Below are positions 51,790 through 60,400 of a stretch of 64,000 nucleotides of DNA, one piece after another. Position 1 is the stretch's first letter. Each line of letters opens with the position of its first letter. The notes under the pieces are model-generated. The model was not told the DNA's origin, did no database searches, and saw only the letters and a program-made list of their open reading frames with translations. The translations under genes were made by a program, and so were the position numbers. The stretch comes from Micromonospora sp. C28SCA-DRY-2 (GTDB lineage: Bacteria > Actinomycetota > Actinomycetes > Mycobacteriales > Micromonosporaceae). Where the stretch lies: contig NZ_JAUMKD010000001.1 of the NCBI RefSeq assembly GCF_030519475.1, positions 1 to 64,000 on the forward strand. Reading direction: 5' to 3'.

Positions 51790-53425
51790 CCGCGCCGTCC
51801 GGCGCCCCGGTCTCCAGCAGCCGGCCCTCGGCGAGCCGCAGCCAGCGCTCCACCCCGATGTTCTCCAGGAACCGCTCGTCGTGACTGACCACCACGAAGG
51901 CGCCCTGGTACGCGTTGAGCGCGCTCTCCAACTGTCCCACGCTGACCAGGTCGAGGTTGTTCGTCGGCTCGTCCAGCAGCAGCAGTTGGGGCGCCGGTTC
52001 GGCGAACAGGACGCAGGCCAGCGTGGCGCGCAGCCGCTCCCCGCCGGAGAGCACGCCGACCGGGAGGTGCGGGCGGGCACCCCGGAACAGGAACCGGGCC
52101 AGCAGGTTCATCCGCCGCGCCTCGGGCAGGTCCGGGGCGAAGGCGGCCAGGTTCTCGGCCACCGTGCGGTCGAGATCCAGCAGGTCCAGGCGCTGGCTCA
52201 GGTAGGCCACCCGGCCCTCGGCCCGCCGGGCCACCCCGCTCTCCGGCGCCAGATCGCCGTTGACCAGGCGCAGCAGGCTGGACTTGCCGGCGCCGTTGGG
52301 CCCGGTCAGGGCGATCCGCTCGGGCCCCCGGATGGTCAGGTCGAGGCCGTCGCCGGCGAAGAGCGCGCGTCCGCCGTAGCGCACCTGCAACCGCTCGCCG
52401 AGGAAGACCGTACGCCCGGCGGGGACGTTGGTTTCGGGCAGGTCCAGCGCGATCTTCTCCTCCTCGCGCACGGCGCGGCCGGCCTCGTCGAGGCGGGCCT
52501 TCGCCTCGCTGACCCGCGCGGCGTGCGTCTCGCGCGCCCGGCCCGCCGACTCCTGGGCGCCGCGCTTCATGGTGCCGGCGAAGATCTTCGGCAGGCCGGC
52601 GTTCTTGAGGTTCCGGGAGGCGTTGCTGGCCCGGCGCTCGGCCCGCTCGCGGGCCTGCTGCATCTCCCGCTTCTCCCGCTTGACCTCCTGCGCGGCGTTG
52701 CGGAGGTTCTTCTCGGCGACCTCTCGCGCGGCCCGCACCGCGTCGGAGTACGCGGTGTAGTTGCCGCCGTAGGAGCGGACCTCGCCCCTGTCGAGTTCGA
52801 GGATCCGCTCCATCCGGTCGAGCAGCGCCCGGTCGTGGCTGACCAGCAGCAGGCAGCCGCTCCAGTTCTCCAACACCCCGTAGAGCTTGTGCCGGGCGTC
52901 GATGTCGAGGTTGTTGGTCGGTTCGTCGAGCAGCAGCACGTCCGGCCGCTTCAGCAGCTGCGCGGCCAGGCCGAGGGAGACCACCTGGCCCCCGCTGAGG
53001 GTGCCCAGCGGCTGGGCGAGCGTGACGTCGGTGAGGCCGAGCCGGTCCAGCTCGGCGCGAGTGCGCTCCTCGATGTCCCAGTCGTTGCCGATGGTGGTGA
53101 AGTGCTCCTCGCTGGCGTCACCGGACTCGATGGCGCTCAGCGCCCGCAGCACCGGGTCGATCCCGAGGACCTGGGCCACCGTCAGGTCGCCGACGAGGGA
53201 CAGGTTCTGCGGGAGGTAGCCGAGCACGCCGTTGACGGTCACCGTGCCGCCGGTGGGACGCAGCTCGCCGGCGATCAGCTTGAGCAGGGTGGTCTTGCCG
53301 GCGCCGTTCGGCGCGACCAGGCCGGTACGGCCGGCGCCGACCGAGAAGGACAGGTCCTGGAAGACCGGGGTGTCGTCCGGCCAGGAAAAGGACAGGTTGG
53401 AGCAGACGATGAACGCATCGGACAT
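51782..53425 (-). CDS. ABC-F family ATPase, possible ribosome-protection protein
   Basis: A 547-residue protein with two ABC domains in one chain and no membrane part, so it acts on the ribosome and is not a transporter. Domain 1: Walker A APNGAGKTT, LSGGQ, LLLDEPTNNLD. The linker (about 215-300) is long, Arg/Lys/Ala-rich and helical (VKREKREMQQARERAERRAS), as in ABC-F proteins that reach into the exit-site. Domain 2: GPNGAGKSS, LSGGE, LLLDEPTNNLD. Some ABC-F proteins give resistance to macrolides, lincosamides or pleuromutilins. A 9-codon leader ORF and hairpins upstream suggest drug-responsive attenuation. Confidence 0.92.
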   Translation of the reverse strand: MSDAFIVCSNLSFSWPDDTPVFQDLSFSVGAGRTGLVAPNGAGKTTLLKLIAGELRPTGGTVTVNGVLGYLPQNLSLVGDLTVAQVLGIDPVLRALSAIESGDASEEHFTTIGNDWDIEERTRAELDRLGLTDVTLAQPLGTLSGGQVVSLGLAAQLLKRPDVLLLDEPTNNLDIDARHKLYGVLENWSGCLLLVSHDRALLDRMERILELDRGEVRSYGGNYTAYSDAVRAAREVAEKNLRNAAQEVKREKREMQQARERAERRASNASRNLKNAGLPKIFAGTMKRGAQESAGRARETHAARVSEAKARLDEAGRAVREEEKIALDLPETNVPAGRTVFLGERLQVRYGGRALFAGDGLDLTIRGPERIALTGPNGAGKSSLLRLVNGDLAPESGVARRAEGRVAYLSQRLDLLDLDRTVAENLAAFAPDLPEARRMNLLARFLFRGARPHLPVGVLSGGERLRATLACVLFAEPAPQLLLLDEPTNNLDLVSVGQLESALNAYQGAFVVVSHDERFLENIGVERWLRLAEGRLLETGAPDGAAT

Positions 53426-53527
53426 CGGAAGACCTCAGAGGTGACGTGAGCGCGGCGGCGCCGGCCCGGCGGAGACAAGGGCTGGTGGAACGACGGCATG
53501 GCCACGGCGGCGGCGCTGGTCACCGCG

Positions 53528-53563
53528 CCGGCCGGTGGCCGGAAACTCCGGTATCACCCGGAG
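53528..53563 (-). promoter_or_regulatory. Paired hairpins in the ABC-F leader
   Basis: Two stems follow the leader ORF in the mRNA. CTCCGG, 6-base loop, CCGGAG (53546-53551 with 53558-53563) has the leader stop codon in its loop. CCGGCC, 3 bases, GGCCGG is at 53528-53542. A ribosome stalled on the leader would cover the first stem. The arms share CCGG and could re-pair alternatively. Confidence 0.5.
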
Positions 53564-53583
53564 ATGTCGTCGTCACCTGCCAT
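53554..53583 (-). CDS. Nine-residue leader peptide (MAGDDDISG) upstream of the ABC-F gene
   Basis: A 10-codon ORF including stop, with a strong ribosome site (AGGGAGAG) eight bases before its ATG and a TAGGGT hexamer 32 bp further upstream. It ends 128 bp before the ABC-F start. Short leader ORFs with strong initiation are typical of ribosome-mediated attenuation of antibiotic-resistance genes. The three successive Asp codons are notable. Confidence 0.5.
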   Translation of the reverse strand: MAGDDDISG

Positions 53584-53615
53584 GTCTGCTCTCCCTCGCT
53601 CGATCACTCCCGTCG

Positions 53616-53621
53616 ACCCTA
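53616..53621 (-). promoter_or_regulatory. -10 element of the ABC-F transcript
   Basis: TAGGGT on the minus strand, 32 bp before the leader ORF start. The -35 region is weak. The stretch from here to 53885 (start of the GGDEF gene) carries no ORF I can support. Confidence 0.4.
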
Positions 53622-53885
53622 GCACCGGTCGGCTCGTTCGATGGGGAGCACCGGCCCGGCGCCGGCCGGCGGCCGGTGGCGGCTGGGGCGCGTGGGACGC
53701 CGGGACGTTTCCGCTGGTCCGCGACACTGCGTGCCGATACGCACACGAGCTGGTGAGGTCACCGGCGCGGGTATTGACGGTGAACGGAAGCGCACCCTTC
53801 AATGTCGGGGTGGTGGGACGCGCCACCGGAGCGGCGACGACACCGGTAGCGCTACCACGTCACCTGCGATCGTCGGCGGAGTGCC

Positions 53886-54929
53886 GTGGCTACGGTGGAC
53901 AGTCGGGTGAACGAGCGTCGCCGAAGGATCCTCCTCGGCGCGGCGTTGCACGCCGTCTCGCACGCGGTGGCCGTCATCTACTGCCTGCTGACGCTCCACC
54001 AGCCGAACCGCTCCCTCATGCTCGCCGCCTACCTGTGTGGCATGGCGTCCGGGCTGGTGGGGGTGTGGGCGGCGCGGCGGGTGACGACGCAGGTGGCGGG
54101 ATACCGTCTCTCGTTCACCATCCTGCTGGTCACGCTCCTGACGGCGGCGCTCGGCGCGCACTGGGACGGCGGTGTCACCTCGCCGGCCGCCCTGGGTTTC
54201 GTGACCACCACCGTGTTCGTCGCCAACTACACGCCGCACCTGCGGCTGATGATCGCGCTCGAGGTGCTCGTCGTCGGTTCCTACCTCGCCGTCGCCGTCA
54301 CCGGCGTACCGGCGCACTCCGGTCATGTCTTCATCTACCTCGCGGGCATGCTGGTGCTGGCCTCCGTCTGCTCGACGCAGGCCCGGATCCTGGCGCGGCA
54401 GCGGTCCCAACTGCGGGCGCTGGCGGCGCTGGATCCGCTCACCGGTGCCCTGAACCGGCGCGGCCTGGCCGAGTTCGCCAGCCACCTCTTCCACGCCGGC
54501 TGCCGTCCCGGCCCGTCCCTGCTCTGCCTCGACCTGGACGACTTCAAGCTGGTCAACGACCGCCTCGGGCACGCCGCCGGCGACGAGCTGCTACGGCGGA
54601 CGGTGACGGCGGCCCGGGACGTGCTGCGCGTCGAGGACGCCATCGCCCGGGTCGGCGGCGACGAGTTCGTCGTCGTGCTGGTCGACGCCGACGAACCGAC
54701 CGCACGGGCCATCGCCGCCCGGATCGGCGCGGCGGTGGGCCAGCACAGCAGCGTCAGCGTCGGCTCGGCCACCGCGCCGTACGACGGCGACTCCCTCGAA
54801 GCGCTGATGCTCGCCGCCGACCAGCGGCTCTACCGGGCGAAACAGGAGCGCCAGCGGGTCGCTGCCCGGCCGCCCGCGGGCGGCAACGGCCTGCTGCCCC
54901 GGGGCGCGGACACCGTCGGCGCCCCGTGA
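53886..54929 (+). CDS. Membrane-bound GGDEF diguanylate cyclase
   Basis: A 347-residue enzyme making cyclic di-GMP from two GTP. Residues about 14-160 contain about five to six membrane helices in an MHYT/7TM-like arrangement without a recognised sensor motif. The GGDEF domain (about 180-320) starts LDPLTGALNRRGLAEFASHL, has CLDLDDFKLVNDRLGHAAGD for metal and substrate and an intact GGDEF active site at about residues 257-261. An RxxD inhibitory site is not evident in the usual place, so feedback inhibition may be absent. The GTG at 53886 has GGAG 5 bases upstream. Single gene. Confidence 0.91.
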   Translation: MATVDSRVNERRRRILLGAALHAVSHAVAVIYCLLTLHQPNRSLMLAAYLCGMASGLVGVWAARRVTTQVAGYRLSFTILLVTLLTAALGAHWDGGVTSPAALGFVTTTVFVANYTPHLRLMIALEVLVVGSYLAVAVTGVPAHSGHVFIYLAGMLVLASVCSTQARILARQRSQLRALAALDPLTGALNRRGLAEFASHLFHAGCRPGPSLLCLDLDDFKLVNDRLGHAAGDELLRRTVTAARDVLRVEDAIARVGGDEFVVVLVDADEPTARAIAARIGAAVGQHSSVSVGSATAPYDGDSLEALMLAADQRLYRAKQERQRVAARPPAGGNGLLPRGADTVGAP

Positions 54930-55392
54930 CCGGCACCGGCCGGGCGGAATCCGCCATCCGATCCGACGCAGCGCCGCCGTCCCCGGAAGCCGGCTCCGCG
55001 AACTTTCCGACACACGAGGTCCGCTCCCCCCGGCCGTGCGGAACACTCACCGGCATGGCGAGCACGGGCACGGCGGGTCATCAGCGCTGTGCCCCCCGCC
55101 GGGATCGGGGCACCGTCCGGGCGGGCCGCGACTCCCGGCCGCGACGCCGGTCCGCTGTGCGGCGGCGACGACCGGATCGGGACGCGCCGGCATCGAGCAG
55201 GGTCGAGACGGTACGACCGTCGGGTCGGGCCGCCGGACAGCCGGTTATCGTCCGATTTGCACCAGCGCTTATCCGACTGTGCACCCGATTGCGTTCTCAA
55301 CACTGTTGCGTGTATGTATGTAGCTCTGGAGGATCCTGCGACCTGCGCCGAGACCGCGCCTCCGCGTCCAATCGAGCGTGTCCGGAGGGGTT
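54930..55392. other. 463-bp region upstream of the Fxs genes
   Basis: The right half (55240-55330) is distinctly A/T-rich. Two copies of TTATC-CGA-GCACC (55245-55263 and 55269-55285) form an imperfect direct repeat. TTGCGT (55289-55294), 18 bp, TATGTA (55313-55318) is a plausible promoter giving a leader of about 70 nt. The direct repeat would suit an activator. No coding sequence is supported. Confidence 0.45.
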
Positions 55393-56598
55393 GTGGCATC
55401 CATTTTTCTGAGTTATCGACCAGACGACGACGGCGCCTACGCCGAAGCGTTCCTCGGCGAGCTCTGTGACGCGATCCGGCTGCTCAGCGGCGGTGACACG
55501 TCGTTGACGGTCTTCATCTCCGGCGACGACGCGGTCGTCGACGGTGAATGGACGAGACCGGCCGCGCGGGCATTGGCGGAATGCACAGTGTTCCTCGCAA
55601 TCTGTTCGCACCGGTATTTCCTCACCGAACGGTGCGGCCGGGAATGGTCGGTCTTCCAGGACCGGCTGAGCCAGCACGAGACGGTCACCGGACGTCGACC
55701 CAAGGCGCTGGTCCCGGTCGCCTGGGGAGACAACGGGCTCTACGGCGAACTCCCGGCCGGCGAGTTCACCACTGACGTCGCCCGGCGGACCGACATCCGT
55801 GCCCTGGTCCGGCTCAGGAGCCACCGGTCCCGCTACCGCGACCTGCTGGGCGGGCTCGCCCGCCACATCGTCGAGGTCAGCCGGAACGATCCGGTACGCC
55901 CCGCAGTCACCCTGCTGCCCTACGCGGCCACGCCGAACGCCTTCCGGGCGGTGGGCGACCACGCCGCCCGGCCGGCCGGCGCCAGAGCCGGATTCCCGTC
56001 GCCGTCGGTGCGCTTCGTCGTCGCGGCGGGACGTCGCGACGAGATGGCCCCGGTCCGCGACGACCTCGACTTCTACGGTCCCCGGCGAGCCGACTGGCGG
56101 CCGTACCGTCCACAGCGGCCGGAGGCCCTCGCCACCCAGGCGCAGGCGGTCGCCGCCGAGCACCTGTTCGACTCCGATGTCGTCGACGACATCGAGGACA
56201 TCGTCGGTGTGCTGGAGCGAGCGGATGCCGACCATGAACTGCTCGTCATGTTGATCGACGCCTGGGTGGTGCGGCTCGCCGCGCACCGGGAAGCGCTGGC
56301 GGAGGTCGACCGGCGAGCCGACCCGGCCACCGGATTCGTGGTGCCGATCAGTGCCACCGACCCGGAGACGAGCCAGGCGCGGGAGCAGCTGACCGAGGCG
56401 TTGTCGCGGTTGCTCGCGCTGCGCTCCGCGCGGTGCAACCCGATGCTGCGGATCGGCCCCGACTCCGCCGAGGAGTTCGAGCAGGAGCTGGGCGGCATCC
56501 TGGAGGCGTCGCGCAACCTCACCTTCCGCTCCGCGGATGTCCGCAGAGTCGCCCCGGGCGCCCCTGCCGGCAGCCGCCCGTTGCTCGACGCCCCTTGA
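55393..56598 (+). CDS. fxsC: TIR-like protein FxsC (first copy)
   Basis: A 401-residue protein of the Fxs peptide system. The N-terminal TIR-like domain (about 1-160) has ASIFLSYRPDDDGAYAEAFL, VFISGDD and SHRYFLTERCGREWSVFQDR. Glu84 in CGRE sits where active TIR NADases have their catalytic Glu. Residues 160-220 are low-complexity; the rest (about 220-390) is helical and acidic with no known domain. The GTG at 55393 follows GGAGGGG; another GTG at 55378 is possible. The stop overlaps the next start (TTGA), so translation is coupled. Confidence 0.83.
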   Translation: MASIFLSYRPDDDGAYAEAFLGELCDAIRLLSGGDTSLTVFISGDDAVVDGEWTRPAARALAECTVFLAICSHRYFLTERCGREWSVFQDRLSQHETVTGRRPKALVPVAWGDNGLYGELPAGEFTTDVARRTDIRALVRLRSHRSRYRDLLGGLARHIVEVSRNDPVRPAVTLLPYAATPNAFRAVGDHAARPAGARAGFPSPSVRFVVAAGRRDEMAPVRDDLDFYGPRRADWRPYRPQRPEALATQAQAVAAEHLFDSDVVDDIEDIVGVLERADADHELLVMLIDAWVVRLAAHREALAEVDRRADPATGFVVPISATDPETSQAREQLTEALSRLLALRSARCNPMLRIGPDSAEEFEQELGGILEASRNLTFRSADVRRVAPGAPAGSRPLLDAP

Positions 56599-57374
56599 GC
56601 GGGGCAGCCGGTCGGCGCGGCCCGGCGGGCGCGGAGGCGGACCCCGACGTCTTCTTCTTCCTGAGCTTCGCCGAGTCGAGCGACACCGACGACGAGTTGG
56701 TGGCGATCTTCTTCAAGGATCTGCGTAGCGAGGTGCGGGCGGTCAGCGGGACTCGGAAGAGTGATCCGGCGCCCACCGGGTTCCTCAGCATCGCGAACCT
56801 GCGACTCGGCGCCGACTGGTCGGAGGAGATCAGGACCGCCCTCGGCACCTGTCGGGTCTTCGTCGCGCTCAGCTCACCCACCTATTTCGGCAGCGAATCC
56901 TGCGGCCGGGAATGGCAGGCCTTCGCCGACCGCCTGTCGGCATATCGCGCGGCCACCGGTCGGGCCGCGCCCTCGTTGCTGCCTGTTTCGTGGCGGCCGA
57001 CCGAGATTCCGGAACACCTCGGCACGATTCAGTACGCCGACCGGTCATTGTCGACCATCGTGTTCGACGAGGGCCTGCTCCACGTCATGCGGTTGACCCG
57101 GCATCGTGATGCCTACCATGAATTCGTGGGGAGGCTCGCGGCTCTGATCGTTCGCACGGCGCGGAGTCATCCGATTCCGCCGTCCCGGCCGGGTCCGGAT
57201 TTCTATCGCCTGCCCGCCGCGTTTCCGACCGTTCCGCCCACGGGGGGCGGCGCCGCGGCGGTTCCCCGGCAACGGGACGCCGAGGTGACCGCTCGGCAAC
57301 ACCCTGGCGGCAGACCCCGCACGCCGCCCGATCTGGGCGGCAGAGGTGAGCTTCCGCGACTGCACGGCAACTGA
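56595..57374 (+). CDS. fxsC: TIR-like protein FxsC (second copy)
   Basis: A 259-residue second TIR-like protein. DVFFFLSFAESSDTDDELVA opens the TIR fold, NLRLGADWSEEIRTALGTCR and SSPTYFGSESCGREWQAFAD follow, with Glu106 at the catalytic TIR position. About 75 C-terminal residues are Pro/Arg-rich and disordered. The TTG at 56595 overlaps the first copy's stop by 4 nt, the only suitable start near the domain. FxsT begins 31 bp downstream. Tandem FxsC copies suggest a hetero-oligomer. Confidence 0.8.
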   Translation: MSGAAGRRGPAGAEADPDVFFFLSFAESSDTDDELVAIFFKDLRSEVRAVSGTRKSDPAPTGFLSIANLRLGADWSEEIRTALGTCRVFVALSSPTYFGSESCGREWQAFADRLSAYRAATGRAAPSLLPVSWRPTEIPEHLGTIQYADRSLSTIVFDEGLLHVMRLTRHRDAYHEFVGRLAALIVRTARSHPIPPSRPGPDFYRLPAAFPTVPPTGGGAAAVPRQRDAEVTARQHPGGRPRTPPDLGGRGELPRLHGN

Positions 57375-57405
57375 CCGGTGACAGCGATCCAGAGGGAGGT
57401 CCACG

Positions 57406-60400
57406 GTGTCCGGTAGCGTCCCCGAGCCGGCCGGTGAGCCGCGGCACGGGCGGATCATCACCTTCTACTCGTACAAGGGCGGCAGCGGCCGGACGATGGC
57501 ACTGGCCAACACCGCGTGGATCCTGGCCAGCAACGGCTACAAGGTGCTGGCGATCGACTGGGACCTCGAATCCCCCGGCCTGCACCGCTACTTCCACCCG
57601 TTCCTGGTCGACGACGAGCTGCGCCGGACCGAGGGCCTGATCGAGCTGCTCCAGCGCTACAGCGCGGCCACCGTCACCCAGGAGAGCTCGCCCTCGTGGT
57701 TCGAGGAGGTGAGCCGCCTCGACAGCGCCACGATGTCGCTGAACTGGATGTTCCCGCACGGCGGTGTGCTGGACTTCCTCCCGTCCGGCAAGCAGGACGG
57801 CCGGTACTCGGTGAAGGTCTCGAAGTTCGACTGGGACAACTTCTGGCAGCGACTCAACGGCAAGGGCTTCATCGACGCGCTCGCGGCGGGTATGCGTCGC
57901 GACTACGACTTCGTGCTGGTCGACAGCCGGACGGGGCTGAGCGACAGCGCCGGGGTGTGCACCATCAGCCTGCCGGACACCGTGGTCGACTGCTTCGCCC
58001 TCAACACGCAGGGCGTCGACGGCGCGGTCAGCGTCGCCCGGTCCATCGTGCGCGCGGACCCGAAGATCAGGATCTACCCGCTGCCGGGCCGGGTCGAGCC
58101 GGGCGAGCAGGCCAAGCTCCAGCGGGGTCGGGACTACGCGCAGCGCAAGTTCCGGCCGTACACCGACGCGCTCGATCTCGACGGCGACCGCTACTGGCGC
58201 AGCGTCGAGGTGCCGTACAAGCCGTACTACGCGTACGAGGAGATCCTGGCGGTCTTCGGCGACCGCCCGAGCGAGCCGAACTCGCCGCTGTCGGCGTTCG
58301 TGGCCCTCGCCGAACTGCTGGCCGAGCGGACGCTGGAAACACCGGACACCCCGGAGAAGCAGCGGCTGTCGGTGCTGGCCCGGTTCGAACGGACGGCCAC
58401 CTCCGCGCCGATCCAGGTGATCGTGCACTACGCCGCGATCGACCGGATCTGGGCCGAGTGGATCAGCCAGGAGCTGACCCGGATCGGGCACGACTGCCTG
58501 CTGGTCGGGCCGGGCCGGCCGGAGGCGCCGGCGCTGGAGGGCATCGACCGGGTGGTGGTGCTGCTGTCTCACGACGGGCTGACCCACGAGGGCATCGAAC
58601 GGTACTGGCGGCGCGAGGTCGACCGGGCCGACCTGCGTCCGGCCGACTTCCTGGTGCCGATGCGCGTCAACGGACCGGTCCTGCCGGTGCCGGCGTCGGT
58701 GGCCGGCACCGTGGACTTCCCCAACCTGCGCGCCGACGAGGCGGTGCAGGCCGTCTTCACCGCCCTCGGGATCCGCTACACGCCGCCCGGATCGGCCGCC
58801 GGTGAGCTCTCCCGGATCCGCTTTCCCGCGCAGCACACCCGGCACTGGCGGGTGCCGAGCCGGCGCAACCCCGCGTTCGTCGGGCGGGAGGCGGCGATCG
58901 AGGAGCTGCGCGACCGGCTGCTCGACCTCAACGGGTCGGCCGCGGTCTCGCTGATCGGCATGAGCGGCGTCGGCAAGACGCAGATCGCCCTGGAGTACGT
59001 TTACCGGTTCGCGGCCGCGTACGACATCGTGTGGTGGGTCTCCGCCGACAGCGTCGAACAGGTGACCGCGGGCTTCGAGGCGTTGGGCGAGGTGCTGGGG
59101 CTGCCGCCCAACCGGGAGGGGACGGGGCGGGTCGACGCGGTCCTGCGCGCCCTGCGCGAGCGGGACCCGGCCACCCGCTGGCTCGTCGTGCTGGACAACG
59201 CCGAGGATCCGGCCGAGCTGGCCGACCTCGTGCCGACCGGCCCGGGCGACACCATCATCACCACCCGGGACCAGGCGTGGTCCCGCTCGACCAGGGAGAT
59301 GCCGGTCGACGTCTTCGAGCGCACCGAGAGCGTCGCGCTGCTCGCCCGGCGCGGCGCGAAGCTGGCCACCAGCGAGTCCGGGGTCCTGGCGGAGCGGCTC
59401 GGTGACCTCCCGGCGGCGGTCGAGACGGCGGGCTACTGGCTGGCGAGCACGGCCGGCACCGTGCCGGAGTACCTGCGGCTGCTGGAGGGGCACGTCGCCG
59501 AGGCGCTCCAGGTGCCCGGCTACGAGGCGCCGATCACCGCGACGTTCTCGGTGGCGATGGAGTCGCTGCGCGGCCGGAGCCCGGCCGCCGCCCGGCTGGT
59601 CGAGTTGCTCGCCTTCTTCGCCCCCAACCCGATCCCCACGGCCATCCTGAAGTCCGAGCGGATCGGCTCGCTGCTCGCCGAGCATGACGCCGCGCTGCGC
59701 GACCCGCTCCTGCTCAGCCGGCTGATCCAGCACATCGGACGGTTCGGGCTGATCAAGTCCGACCCGGCCAGCCGCAGCATCAGCATGCACGTGCTCACCC
59801 AGCAGGCCATCCGGCACGGCCTCAGCCCGGACGAGCGGACGGCGAACCGGAGCATCGGCCAGGAGGCGCTGGCGGACATCAACCCGGGCGACGCCGACAA
59901 CGCCGACAACTGGCCGCTCTACGAGGCGCTCCGGCCGCACGTCGACGCGCTCGACGCGGTCACCTCCGACTCGCCGAACGTCCGCAAGCTGATCATCGAC
60001 CTGGTCCGCTACCTGCGGCTGCGTGGCTACTACGCCGGCGGCGAGCAGCTCGCCGACCGGGCCATCGCCGCCTGGGCGGAGCTGTTCCCGGATCCCGACG
60101 ACGTGATGACGCTGCTCCTGCGGTTCCAGTACGCCAACATCATCCGTGACCTGGGGCGGATGGCCGACGCGTACGGGATCGACGACGACCTGATGGAGCG
60201 GTTCACCCGGGTGGCCGGGGAGGACCACCCGTACACCCTGATGGTGGCCGGCAGCTACGCGCAGGACCTGCGCGAGCAGGGCCGGTGGGCCGAGGCCGAG
60301 GAGCGGGAGGCGAAGACGTTCGGGCTGATCCCGGTCGTGCTCGGCGAGGACCATCCGCGGACGCTGATGGCGGCGCTCAACTACGCGCTGACCATGCGGT

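Noticed and set aside
53584..53826. Longer minus-strand ORF ending in the leader peptide
   Set aside because: The frame extends upstream of the leader ATG, but the likely promoter at 53616-53621 lies inside it and the sequence shows no domain; only the short leader ORF has a ribosome site.
55036..55323. Short plus-strand ORFs upstream of fxsC as an additional FxsA precursor
   Set aside because: None ends in an aromatic-x-Ser-x-x tail, none has a convincing ribosome site, and codon bias is poor.
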